Below, piece by piece: positions 1 through 8,121 of a stretch of DNA of 64,000 nt. Each line of letters begins with the position of its first letter. The first letter of the stretch is position 1. Source of the DNA: Geomonas azotofigens (GTDB lineage: Bacteria > Desulfobacterota > Desulfuromonadia > Geobacterales > Geobacteraceae). The position numbers and the translations under genes are program-made. The notes beneath the pieces are model-generated. The model did no database searches, was not told the origin of the DNA, and saw only the letters and a list, made by a program, of their open reading frames with translations. Location: contig NZ_JAHLME010000006.1 in assembly GCF_018919395.1 (NCBI RefSeq), positions 1-64,000 on the forward strand, in the 5' to 3' direction.

Positions 1-1
1 G

Positions 2-313
2 CTGCAGACTGGAAACATTCCTATTTCCAGCCTGATGCAGAAGTTGTTGGGAGGCTACGCTACCGCTTTCAATCTGCGCCATCAACGCTGCGGGCATTTG
101 TTTCAGAACCGATACAAGTCGATTCTTACGGATGGGAACTGCAAGAGGTGCTGGACAGAAACTTATAATCTTATACGTGTCCCCCTTTGTCCCAAGCTGT
201 TTCACGTGGTGAAAAGCTGGCCGAAGAAAACGGATGGGAACTGCAAGAGGTGCTGGACAGAAACTTATAATCTTATACGTGTCCCCCTTTGTCCGAGGAT
301 GCGAAGGCCTTGA
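2..313 (+). pseudogene. Broken REP-associated (RAYT/Y1-type) transposase, fragment at left edge
   Basis: The reading frame is open from the window edge. Residues such as GYATAFNLRHQRCGHLFQNRYKSI match the strongly conserved middle of IS200-like REP-associated tyrosine transposases (a short stretch of GxAxxFNxRHxRxGHLFQNRYKS type). About 42 codons in, the family sequence stops and is replaced by a 65-bp unit that occurs twice, after which the frame runs into unrelated sequence and ends at 313. The C-terminal half of the transposase, including the region that normally carries the catalytic Tyr, is absent. The start lies outside the window. What is seen is a truncated relic. The likely link to the GGGGAC/GTCCCC hairpins elsewhere in this window is inference. 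Confidence 0.7.
128..294. repeat. 65-bp direct repeat, two identical copies 102 bp apart
   Basis: Positions 128-192 and 230-294 are identical over 65 bp and are separated by 37 bp of different sequence. Each copy ends in a GTGTCCCCCTTTGTCC-type tail. The first copy starts exactly where similarity to the RAYT transposase is lost, so the duplication probably marks the breakpoint. It could be an insertion remnant or a replication-slippage product. Confidence 0.85.
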
Positions 314-481
314 ATGACCTTTCGACCGCATTTGTCCCCAAATATGAGGAATTCGTAAGGATCTGCAGAATAAAGCTTGTCGACTGAATTTTAACAAACG
401 GCGAAAGCGGTCTTGACTGTGACTGTCGCTGCGCTTGTGACGTTGGCCTAATAGGTACACAAGGAATGCTAGGAGTCGGTT

Positions 482-1789
482 GTGCAAGACAAAAGCCTAT
501 CTGATTTTACATCATTTACTGGGACCCTTAGGGCTGGTGAGTTCAACATTCAAATCACTTTCTTAGCCCGTATTGACAACAGAGGAGAGGTCGAGTTCAA
601 TTTTGCCCAAATCCCTCTTACGAAAGAAAACATTTTTATAAAGAAGCATTGGAATAATGATAATTTCTTATTCACTCTTTCGGGGCAATCTGACGACGGA
701 ATACTATTCAAAACTGAATATTTTCAATTCAACTCCGTAGGCCACCAGAGTAGTAAAGACTGCACCTTGCTGAACCTAGCCGGCTTCTGCTCTAAAGCTG
801 AGTTTCAAAGGGATCTTACAAAATTATCTCCAAAGCCGGTGATCCAGATGTGGCTGAAGGGTTTCCAGAGTTTCCGTCCCTTAACTCGAGAATGCCAACT
901 CGGAACGGTTACTATGGGTGGAAAGACCACAATTAAAGATCCAGATACCATTACCGGCTTTATTTCAGTACGTATGGATTATGAAACTGATGATTTATTA
1001 GTTTGGCGCAAGGAAGCCGATAAACTACTTGAACACTTACGGCGGGTAATGTCTTTTGCTTCGGCAACTGTTATTCAGAATCCAGTAATTGAATTTCGCT
1101 CCGGGAATAAATCGGAAGTTTTTACCTTCTCCCAGACAAGGCAAGCACCTGCATTTATGCAAACCTTTCATTTTCTTAATTATGAACCCATTTTCGAAGC
1201 AGCTCTGAACTCTTTTTTTAATCCACCCTTTAAAGCAAATAACCTTTTCTTTGCCATCGAGTGGTTCGCCATGGACGCAACATATAATGAAGTACGCTTG
1301 GTTAACGCTATGACAGTCCTTGAAAATCTGATTGCGGCTAATCTCGATGATTCTTTTGCTCTAATTCGGCCAGCCAAAGAATTTGAGAAAATCAAAAATA
1401 AACTTCGACAAGAAATAAAAAAATGCCTTGCGAAATGGTCATCGGAAGAATCAGAAAAGGCAAATGAGATTGTGGTAGAGCTCAATGAACGGCTTTCTGA
1501 TCTGAATAGAAGATCAATTTTCCACAAAATTAAAGCTCTGTCAAAATCGTGGTCGGTTCCGCTCGATGGAATCAGTGATGATGAGATCAAAGCAGCCAAG
1601 AAGGCTCGTGATTTGATCGTACATAGAGGACAATACTACCAGGAAGATAAAGAGGACCAAGAGGATCTTTGGTCTCATGTTGCAGTGATAAGAGAAGTTG
1701 TCGTGCGTTTCGTCCTTACAGCTTTAGGATATCGTGGCCGTTATATTTCATATTACGGTGGTTATCACGATGCGCATTTTCCTCCTTGA
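482..1789 (+). CDS. HEPN-domain protein, ApeA-like (candidate defence RNase)
   Basis: 435 residues starting at GTG, with AGGAG about 7 nt upstream. The N-terminal 250 residues are beta-rich, with no motif I can name. The C-terminal third is helical and contains ARDLIVHRG, an R-x4-H motif at Arg376/His381. This is the catalytic signature of HEPN ribonucleases and resembles the Apea-type HEPN signature with (V)H(R/N)G. Proteins with a large N-terminal domain and a terminal HEPN are known as single-gene anti-phage factors (ApeA), but the N-terminal match was not tested. Codon usage is A/T-rich (many AAA, GAA, ATT), unlike the GC-rich genes after 4 kb, and it sits beside a transposase relic, which suggests horizontal transfer. 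The HEPN call is fairly safe; the defence role is inference. Confidence 0.5.
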   Translation: MQDKSLSDFTSFTGTLRAGEFNIQITFLARIDNRGEVEFNFAQIPLTKENIFIKKHWNNDNFLFTLSGQSDDGILFKTEYFQFNSVGHQSSKDCTLLNLAGFCSKAEFQRDLTKLSPKPVIQMWLKGFQSFRPLTRECQLGTVTMGGKTTIKDPDTITGFISVRMDYETDDLLVWRKEADKLLEHLRRVMSFASATVIQNPVIEFRSGNKSEVFTFSQTRQAPAFMQTFHFLNYEPIFEAALNSFFNPPFKANNLFFAIEWFAMDATYNEVRLVNAMTVLENLIAANLDDSFALIRPAKEFEKIKNKLRQEIKKCLAKWSSEESEKANEIVVELNERLSDLNRRSIFHKIKALSKSWSVPLDGISDDEIKAAKKARDLIVHRGQYYQEDKEDQEDLWSHVAVIREVVVRFVLTALGYRGRYISYYGGYHDAHFPP

Positions 1790-1995
1790 GAGAAACCAGA
1801 GGGGCAGTGGGGCTTCGATAACTTGATAACTTGCCTATCGTCTCCAAATTCGATTGATAAGTGACTGGTAGACTTGAAGTTTCAACCAGCCGGCAGGACC
1901 CGGGCAAACCGGGTCAGCCGAATGTTGGCGCAGGGGCGAAGGTGCGAGTCTGTTCAGTAATCTAGCAAAATAAGGGGCGCACATAGGGAGGAGAT

Positions 1996-2508
1996 ATGGG
2001 GTGGCAGGAAGAAGAAATCGCTAAACTTCGAAATACAGAAGAAGCAACATCGACTGGGAACAAAAATAAAGAGAAGGTTGCTATTACATTTTGGAAATCA
2101 GTCTTAGACGCAAATCAATCACTGCTACCAGAATTAAGACTGTCTGAAAACGAAATCACTGGCCCCTATGTGGTTCAACATCGGTTACTAAACAGGTATG
2201 GTTACGGAATTACTTTGTTCGTATGGATAATCAATGACGCAATCACTTATACGTTGACTGCTTGCAACGGCCACGGTAAGTTAGAAATATTTTTAGACCA
2301 ACTCAATAATATAGTTGCTACAAGAGAAGAGTCATCAGGCGACATTTTCTTGGAAAATAAGTTATTTTATTATGTAGTGAATTCCTATACCCCTGAAATA
2401 TTGTTAAAAAACATCATTCAAAATAAATTCCCCCCACATACAGGCCTTGAGCAATTCGATTATGATCCAAAAAAACAAGTAAAGAAAAATCGATTTTGGC
2501 TAAAATGA
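1996..2508 (+). CDS. Hypothetical protein, AT-rich accessory gene
   Basis: 170 residues, with a strong GGGAGGAG ribosome site 4-6 nt before the ATG. I do not recognise a family. The sequence is soluble and mildly acidic in the middle, with a Lys-rich C-terminus (KKQVKKNRFWLK) and no signal peptide or membrane segment. It follows the HEPN gene after about 200 bp and shares its low GC content, so the two probably arrived together. Whether they work together cannot be told from sequence. Confidence 0.6.
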   Translation: MGWQEEEIAKLRNTEEATSTGNKNKEKVAITFWKSVLDANQSLLPELRLSENEITGPYVVQHRLLNRYGYGITLFVWIINDAITYTLTACNGHGKLEIFLDQLNNIVATREESSGDIFLENKLFYYVVNSYTPEILLKNIIQNKFPPHTGLEQFDYDPKKQVKKNRFWLK

Positions 2509-3214
2509 GGTTTTTTTGGAAGTGGCGGATTTGACCTCACCTCTTTTCGGATAAAGATAAGGGCGATGGGACCGGTTGTTGAGTTGATAGCTTTAGCTGG
2601 AAGAAGCCCGTGAGAGTTGAAGCAAAAGGACGAGGGTTTCACCGACGCCAGTTGGCTCAAGGCTCAGCTGATTAAGCTTGCTAAGCCCATAGAAGATCGT
2701 GAGAGAGCGTGAGAGTCTGATAAGCAAATGGAAGTACGACCAATAGGCTGAGATAGAGCCAAAAATAGTCGAGCAGAACCGAGCGCTAACGAGCAGCCAA
2801 GAGCAGACTCCGCGGGTTCCTGAGAGCGGATGAGAGCCGCCGGAAGCTGGGCCGCTACGCTGCTCAGGCAGGTGTTGGTCAATAGGTGAAACCAGGACTA
2901 ACGGCTCTAACATGTTTAAATATTCTCTCGATGGTATTCGCTCAAACCGTTATAATGAATTTGGTGGGTGTGAGCAGTTATTATAGGTTTTGCCAACTCA
3001 CCTCACCATTTCGGAAGCGAACCCGCCAAACTAATTAATTATTTGCAATACAATGCGGGTAACTACCCTCTAAGACAACTAAACACCTTCTGAAATTTAG
3101 GCCACTTGAGTGCAAAACCGTAATCCCATGTGCTTCCGCCATTATTATCAATAATTACAGATTTATAGGCATGAAAGCCTGACAACTTTCACCAAAACTT
3201 TCACCATCGAGAAG

Positions 3215-3243
3215 AGAGAGGGCAAACAGTCCTCTCTTTTTTT
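3215..3243 (+). terminator. Rho-independent terminator
   Basis: A 7-bp stem AGAGAGG/CCTCTCT (3215-3221 with 3231-3237) and a 9-nt loop are followed by a run of T to 3243. No gene lies close upstream on the plus strand, so the transcript it ends is unknown; it may be a relic or serve an unseen small RNA. Confidence 0.6.
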
Positions 3244-3503
3244 GTGCTACGAAGTCTTCACCGAGATATTCCAGGATGGACATCACATCGTCCTCGAGCC
3301 CTTCCACATACTCTGCGCACGTCACATAAATCATTTTTTTTGCTGTTATGCCCCATATGACAGCAGCAGGGGGACGCCCATGAAATTATGCGTTACCCAT
3401 TGTCTTAGTTTCGGAAGAAACGCATAAAAATCATGGGGGTCCCCATGTCTCCATGTCTCCCCAATACCGACGGATGCAACGACTGACGAAAACCCGTTGC
3501 CCA

Positions 3504-3547
3504 GGACCATTAGCCACGGAGAACATCTGAGACCTGCCGGGAAAACG
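3504..3547 (+). repeat. Dispersed repeat D, copy 1
   Basis: Contains the core CCATTAGCCACGGAGAA followed by a CTGAGA/GGGAAAAC tail. Diverged copies occur at 25535-25580 (same strand) and 26892-26962 (opposite strand). This copy ends 30 bp before the first 21-bp repeat unit. Confidence 0.65.
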
Positions 3548-3576
3548 AAAAACCGAGCAGAATTGTTACTTTGCGT

Positions 3577-3996
3577 GTGATAACTTCTAAATAGGTATTT
3601 ATAACTTGTAAATCGTCATTTATATTTTACAAGTCCCAGCTCATAACTTCTACAACGTGATTTACAACTTCTGACTACCGGTTGATAAGTTGTAAATACC
3701 GATTTATAACTTATCAAGAGCGGTTTGGAATATATCAAGAGCTGTTTACAACTTATATATCGCGACTGAGAAATTATACATCCCGAGTGATAACTTATAA
3801 CTCGCGATGCATAACTTATAACTCGCGATGCATAAGTTATGCATCGCGGTTTAGAAAAAATATATCGGGGTTTATAAAACATGAAGAGCGGTTCAGAACT
3901 TTAAAATAGCTGTTTATAAAACATCACCCGCAGATGACAAGTTATACACAGCTATTTAGAAGTTATAACTCGCGGTTTACAAGTTGTGCATCGTGA
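3577..3996. repeat. Array of twenty 21-bp units, exact period
   Basis: The 420 bp divide without slippage into 20 units of exactly 21 bp beginning at 3577, 3598, 3619 and so on to 3976. The consensus is close to TTTATAACTTATAACTCGCG plus a final purine. Units 3787-3807 and 3808-3828 differ only at their first two bases; the outer ones are more diverged. Because 21 is divisible by 3, both strands keep frames open that would give 7-residue repeats (for example ITYNSRC on plus, SYASRVI on minus), but no ribosome site precedes either frame. There are no spacers, so this is not a CRISPR. 21 bp equals two helical turns, so AT-rich blocks fall on one face of the DNA. Confidence 0.9.
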
Positions 3997-4088
3997 TGGA
4001 CGGATGATCCGGAGCAGGAAAGAGGGCTTAGGCGGGTGACAGCCCGCGGCTGTCAGGCAAAAAGGGGAGTAATCAAAGGCTTGCAACG

Positions 4089-4131
4089 AAAATCCTCCGG
4101 GGTGCCTGGCGGCACCACGGAGGATTTTTTG
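4089..4131 (-). terminator. Strong bidirectional-type terminator
   Basis: An outer stem AAAATCCTCCG/CGGAGGATTTT encloses an inner GGTGCC/GGCACC hairpin, flanked by A and T tracts on the two sides. It lies 40 bp beyond the stop codon of the minus-strand gene at 4171-4602 and most likely ends that transcript. Confidence 0.85.
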
Positions 4132-4170
4132 TTGGGGGCATGGCCCTTGACCTGGAAATGGGGAGCCGGA

Positions 4171-4602
4171 TCAGGTCGGCGTACCCCCCTCCTCCCCTTC
4201 CTTTGCGGCGCGCGCTGCACTGAGAGCTGCGTTAGCGGCCTTGGCCCTTGCGCGTCCCCGCTTCTCTCTGGCGAGGGTGAACCCCGAGGCGAGAAGGATT
4301 TCAGGAGTGCGCACAGCAGCCATTTCCAGGATGGCGGCGATCTCGTCCAGGTTGAGAACCAGTTGTGCCTGAAGCAACTCGCGTTCCGCGATCACCAACC
4401 TGCTCCCGTGCATCGACTCGTGATACACCGCATCGTGCTTGGCCGATGCGGCAAGATAAGATTCCAACAGGGTCGGATGCGCCACCCATAACGAATCCGG
4501 GAACCTGGTCTTGTCAGCCAGGGAACTCACTACCCCCTGGTTGAACTCATGAAACTTCGTTGGCGGCATGTTGTGATAGTCCCGAACAATTCTGGAGCCC
4601 AC
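4171..4602 (-). CDS. Conserved small hypothetical protein
   Basis: 143 residues from a GTG start with a near-perfect AAGGAGGTG ribosome site 5-6 nt upstream, followed by a strong terminator, so it is a real single-gene transcript. The N-terminal half is globular; the middle (about residues 65-105) is a predicted amphipathic helix; the C-terminus is Ala/Arg/Lys/Glu-rich and probably flexible. No signal peptide and no recognised domain. An AT-rich stretch upstream (4620-4670) could hold its promoter. Confidence 0.7.
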   Translation of the reverse strand: MGSRIVRDYHNMPPTKFHEFNQGVVSSLADKTRFPDSLWVAHPTLLESYLAASAKHDAVYHESMHGSRLVIAERELLQAQLVLNLDEIAAILEMAAVRTPEILLASGFTLAREKRGRARAKAANAALSAARAAKEGEEGGTPT

Positions 4603-4750
4603 GTCGCACCTCCTTTCCTTCGCCTGAGCGCAAGGTTTAACCTTAATTTGTTTTAATATATTTCCCTGCCCCCATCAGATTACAACCTGGAGCAAGTAAA
4701 GCAAGCGCCCGGTGCCCCGATAATTCATTTCCAGCGCCACGACGGAGCCA

Positions 4751-6565
4751 TCACTGGGAAAATATCAGCACGCTGTAGGGCCCAAGAGAAATTGTTGCGT
4801 GACAGGGGAGTCCGTCGCACTCGCCCGTTTCGGCACCGGCGTCGCTGCTCGGATGATCAGAGAAGGCTTCGCTGTACCCCTGCCAATCACTGTTGAAGCG
4901 CAGCCTCCAGATCCCTTCGGCCGGGAAGCCGACAACGTATCCCTCGTGCGGTTCTCTGAAGAAATTGGCGACCACAACGACGTCGTCTCCCGCTCCTCCC
5001 TGGTCCCAGCGGTGGAAGGCGATGACCTTGGCCTCCTCGTTCAAGTGGTGCACTTGGGTGAACTGCCCGCACAGGCCGCGGGTGAAACCAGCGCGGTTGA
5101 GTCGCAGATGGATCAGGTCCCGGTAGAGCCGGACGATGCCGCGGAACTCGTCGCGCTGATCCCAGTCCAGCGGGACCGTGTCGCGGAACCATTCCCCTTC
5201 GAGAAACTCCTGCCCCTGGAACAGCATCGGTATGCCGGGAGCCGTAAAGACAAGGGCGGCGGCCAGGGTAGAGCGTTTCTGGGCGTACCATCCCTTAGGG
5301 TCCCCGGGATTTATCTCCTGAGGCACGCGGGCCTTGCCGTTGGCCACCTCGTCGTGGCTTTCGCTGTAGATGACCCGATCGAAGGCATCGTCGTTGTAGC
5401 GGTAACAAATGGCGTCCCGGACGGAGGCAAGCGAGCGTTCTTGGTCTTCGGGGGTTATCACCGCCTGGCGTATGGGATGCACGAACATGGCGTCCCACTG
5501 CGATCCGAAGCCGGCGCCCCCGGCACCCACGGCCTTGGTGAGCCAGCTGTTGTTCTGCAGGTCCTCGGCTATGGTGATGCGGCCGGGGAACTGCTGGGCG
5601 ACCTGTTCATTCAGCCACTGCATAAGACTCCACCCCTCGGGAAGGTCGTTTTCTGTCGACCCGTCGACACTCCTGATGAACTGGGTGCAGTCGTAGCGCA
5701 ACCCGTCCACATGGTATTCCTTAAGCCACATGAACACGTTGTCGGATATGAACTGGCGCACCTCGCCCTGGCCGTAATTGGGGCGTGTCTCCCCCCATGG
5801 GGTGTGGGACCGGCCGTCGTTGTAGAAGTAGATGCCGCCCTTCCCGTTTTCGGACCAGCCGTCGAACTGCCACAGATCGAGATCGTTTGGGCCCAGGTGG
5901 TTGTAGACCACGTCGAGGATCACCGCGACCCCTTGGCTATGGGCACGTTTGACGAAACGTTTGAAGGCAAGAGGGCCTCCGTAGCTCAGTTCGACGGAGA
6001 AGATATGGGCAGGGTTGTACCCCCAGGACCGGTCGCCGGCAAACTCGCCCACCGGCATGATCTGGATGGCATTGACCCCCAGTTTTTTCAGATGCCCCAG
6101 ACGGGCCGCGATCGAGTCGAACTGGGCAGCCGCATCGTCATCCTCCTGGTCATTGAAAGTCCCGACATGCAGCTCGTAGATGACCAACTCGTTCCAGGGA
6201 GCCAGGTGAAAGTCGTCGCCCCAGTCAAAGCTCGGATCGTGGACCACTGCATCGCCAGTGGAACCGGTCACCTCGCGGGCATAGGGGTCGATGCGCTTGA
6301 GCTCCCCCTTTTCGGTAGTGAGCAGGAACTTGTAGGCGTCGCCGATTTTGGCCCCAGGCACATCGGCAAACCAGTTGCCGTTCTCCTCGGTCTGCAGGGG
6401 GTTCCTGGCGCCATCCCAGTCATTGAACGCCCCGATGACCGATACCCGCGTGGCATGCGGGGCCCAGACCCGGAATCCGACTCCCCCAGCGTGCGGGGTC
6501 GCCCCCATCCCACCGCCCCGATCCCCTTTGAGCTCTTTCTCCTTGACAGTGTTCTCTTTGCTCAT
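4751..6565 (-). CDS. GH13 alpha-amylase-family enzyme with CBM48 (glycogen-branching / trehalohydrolase-like)
   Basis: 604 residues from the ATG that lies 9 nt after GGAGG; a GTG two codons earlier is too close to the ribosome site. Order: CBM48/isoamylase-N module (about 25-110, with VIGAFNDWDG and FRVWAPHAT), GH13 (beta/alpha)8 barrel (about 125-490) and an all-beta C-terminal domain. GH13 signatures visible are DVVYNHLG, DGLRYDCTQFI (nucleophile Asp), ITIAEDL (acid/base Glu) and SESHDE (transition-state Asp). It is expected to act on alpha-1,4/1,6-glucans in the cytoplasm, as there is no signal peptide. Length and domains fit GlgB-type branching enzymes and malto-oligosyltrehalose trehalohydrolases. 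No glycogen or trehalose gene lies beside it, so the exact reaction is open. Confidence 0.85.
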   Translation of the reverse strand: MSKENTVKEKELKGDRGGGMGATPHAGGVGFRVWAPHATRVSVIGAFNDWDGARNPLQTEENGNWFADVPGAKIGDAYKFLLTTEKGELKRIDPYAREVTGSTGDAVVHDPSFDWGDDFHLAPWNELVIYELHVGTFNDQEDDDAAAQFDSIAARLGHLKKLGVNAIQIMPVGEFAGDRSWGYNPAHIFSVELSYGGPLAFKRFVKRAHSQGVAVILDVVYNHLGPNDLDLWQFDGWSENGKGGIYFYNDGRSHTPWGETRPNYGQGEVRQFISDNVFMWLKEYHVDGLRYDCTQFIRSVDGSTENDLPEGWSLMQWLNEQVAQQFPGRITIAEDLQNNSWLTKAVGAGGAGFGSQWDAMFVHPIRQAVITPEDQERSLASVRDAICYRYNDDAFDRVIYSESHDEVANGKARVPQEINPGDPKGWYAQKRSTLAAALVFTAPGIPMLFQGQEFLEGEWFRDTVPLDWDQRDEFRGIVRLYRDLIHLRLNRAGFTRGLCGQFTQVHHLNEEAKVIAFHRWDQGGAGDDVVVVANFFREPHEGYVVGFPAEGIWRLRFNSDWQGYSEAFSDHPSSDAGAETGECDGLPCHATISLGPYSVLIFSQ

Positions 6566-7254
6566 GGTCACAGTCCTCCGGCAGCCCTATCTGCGCAGCC
6601 CACTTCGCGCACCAGGAAACCAGGATCCACTCAGCCAGAAGCCCTCAAAGGCCACAAGGCCGCAAGAGTGCCGGTGGTCGTCATGGTTCTTCCTTTATGG
6701 GACGATACACCTTTATGTGACGGAAAACCTCTTCCCTGCCGAGTTTCCCAAACTTCAGTAATCCTCTTTCCAAAATCTTCATGGCCCATCTCCTTAATGG
6801 CGATTTCATCCTGGTTTAGCCGGTGCAGGAGGCCGGATCCCTCTTGATTTGCTACTAGCGTGCCGAATTAACCCAAGCAACCTTGGGAACACAAGAGTTT
6901 GATTGCACGAGGAATATCGAAGGGCAAAGGATGAGTGCGGGGAGAAACCGCAAGCGGTACCCGTCATTTATGGCATAACCGCCATATGCGGTGGGCCTTT
7001 CCACCCCCCGGTTGCAGCCCTAAGACAGAAGCATGACCTCGAGCTGAAACAAAGGACAACCTGTGAAACGATGGATGTGGGTGCCAGAACCGACGTCGGC
7101 AGCTACAACTGCTCGGATCCCGGAATGGAGGTGGAAAATAGCAGCGGAAAGGCTCTTCCTGCAAAAGAGTGCCCCGTCCCGACACGGGCGTGACCCGGCC
7201 GAACTGGAGACCGCAGGGGGACGATGCTGAAGCGACCTGCCACATATAAAAGTT

Positions 7255-7270
7255 CCGCCACATGTGGCGG
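7255..7270. promoter_or_regulatory. Palindromic candidate EBP enhancer site (BON lipoprotein)
   Basis: CCGCCACATGTGGCGG is a perfect 16-nt palindrome centred 105 bp upstream of the -24 GG of the promoter at 7366. It belongs to the family CNGYCA-YATR-TRRCRG also found before the other sigma-54 promoters in this window. Confidence 0.6.
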
Positions 7271-7365
7271 CCGCCCATCTTTTGCCGGGCATCCCGTGGC
7301 TTCCCTCGGCAGCTAACGATCAGCTTTGACAGGTTATTATTACGGCCGTACCCGAATCCGGCAAT

Positions 7366-7381
7366 TGGCTTGCCAATTGCA
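7366..7381 (+). promoter_or_regulatory. Sigma-54 (-24/-12) promoter of the BON lipoprotein
   Basis: TGGCTTGCCAATTGCA has the invariant GG and GC dinucleotides exactly 10 nt apart and a TTGCA -12 element. Predicted transcription starts near 7392, about 42 nt before the ATG at 7434. The site overlaps a 9-bp inverted repeat GCAATTGGC/GCCAATTGC (7361-7380), so a dimeric operator is an alternative or additional reading. Confidence 0.6.
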
Positions 7382-7433
7382 AATAAAGGGTACCGCAGCG
7401 TATTCAAACCGTTTATTAAAAGGAGACGACATC

Positions 7434-7748
7434 ATGTTAAAACTGCAGCGTATCTTGAGGCTACTGGTTTGTGCCGTGCTGGTAACAACGTCCTTTGGCT
7501 GTGCGTCTACCAGGACCCATGAGAGCCCCGGCGAGTACGTCGACAACACAGTCATCACAACCAAGGTAAAAGCAGCCATCTTAAACGAGTCTTCGCTGAA
7601 AACCATGCAGATAAGCGTCAAGACTTACAAGGATGAGGTTCAATTAAGCGGTTTCGTTGATTCGGCAGAAAGCGTTGCCAAGGCGGGAGAAATCGCCAGG
7701 CGCGTTCCTGGCGTCGGGTCTGTAAAAAACAACCTGTTGGTAAAATAG
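7434..7748 (+). CDS. BON-domain lipoprotein
   Basis: 104 residues starting at the ATG preceded by AAGGAGA. The N-terminus is a lipoprotein signal (charged start, hydrophobic LLVCAVLVTTSFGC, lipobox Cys about residue 22), so the mature protein should be lipid-anchored in the envelope. Residues about 35-104 form a BON domain (VDNTVITTKVKAAILNE, then VKTYKDEVQLSGFV and a VPGVGSVKNNLLV end), as in OsmY/DolP-like phospholipid-binding envelope-stress proteins. A longer in-frame start upstream has no ribosome site. The preceding -24/-12 promoter and palindrome suggest control by a local EBP. Confidence 0.85.
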   Translation: MLKLQRILRLLVCAVLVTTSFGCASTRTHESPGEYVDNTVITTKVKAAILNESSLKTMQISVKTYKDEVQLSGFVDSAESVAKAGEIARRVPGVGSVKNNLLVK

Positions 7749-7843
7749 CCGCCGGGACAGTAATTCACCGGGCAGGCTGCAAATCTTGACCTTGAGAACC
7801 GATACAGGCTAAGGCTGACGCAGTCAGACCTGGGGAGGTTGGT

Positions 7844-7993
7844 ATGCTTTGGACTATATGCGCGATCTTGATAGTACTTTGGCTTGTTGGGCTGGTTACC
7901 TCCTATACCATGGGTGGCCTGATTCACATTCTTCTCGTGATTGCCATCATTGTAGTAGTGGTACAGCTCATCCAGGGACGCAGATCCATGTAG
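7844..7993 (+). CDS. Small membrane protein, DUF5670/lmo0937-like
   Basis: 49 residues with GGGGAGG upstream of the ATG. The sequence is two hydrophobic helices (MLWTICAILIVLWLVGLVTS and HILLVIAIIVVVVQLIQGR) joined by a short YTMGG turn. This is the size and pattern of the lmo0937/DUF5670 family of inner-membrane miniproteins, often found with BON or general-stress genes. It lies 95 bp after the BON lipoprotein with no terminator seen, so co-transcription is likely. Function unknown. Confidence 0.75.
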   Translation: MLWTICAILIVLWLVGLVTSYTMGGLIHILLVIAIIVVVVQLIQGRRSM

Positions 7994-8121
7994 GACGCCC
8001 CCCCATAAGGCAGTAAGGGCTGCGCTCCTTTTCTGACAGGGGCCCGTCCGAAGGCGTGAGACACCCCTCCTTGTCGGACATGACTGACGAGGAGGGGAAC
8101 GAGGTGCCAGGGAGGTGGAAC

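Larger units (their letters stand above)
2509..3576. other. About 1.07 kb without a convincing gene
   Basis: Short open frames occur on both strands but lack ribosome sites and family features. The interval holds a hairpin-plus-T terminator (3215-3243) and one copy of a dispersed repeat (3504-3547) just before the 21-bp array. It reads like degraded accessory DNA. Confidence 0.6.
6566..7433. other. Long regulatory intergenic region
   Basis: No convincing gene in about 870 bp; the 96-codon plus-strand frame at 6903 has no ribosome site or recognisable sequence. The right part carries a 16-nt palindrome (7255-7270) and a -24/-12 promoter (7366-7381) serving the BON lipoprotein. A weaker palindrome-like match, CCGTCATTTATGGCAT, is at 6961-6976 and a half-site CCTGCCACATAT at 7236-7247. 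Confidence 0.6.

Noticed and set aside
3616-3909. Heptad-repeat ORFs on both strands of the 21-bp array (75 and 88 codons)
   Set aside because: No ribosome site, equal openness on both strands, and the openness follows automatically from a 21-bp period. Kept as a repeat, with coding raised only as a question.
3577-3996. CRISPR array
   Set aside because: Units are contiguous and 21 bp long with no spacers, and no cas gene is present.
4799-6847. 682-codon plus-strand frame opposite the GH13 gene
   Set aside because: Antisense shadow of a GC-rich gene with all catalytic GH13 motifs on the minus strand. The same applies to the long plus-strand frames opposite genes at 35-64 kb.
6903-7193. 96-codon ORF in the intergenic region
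   Set aside because: No ribosome site, no recognisable sequence, and it lies in a regulatory stretch with palindromes.
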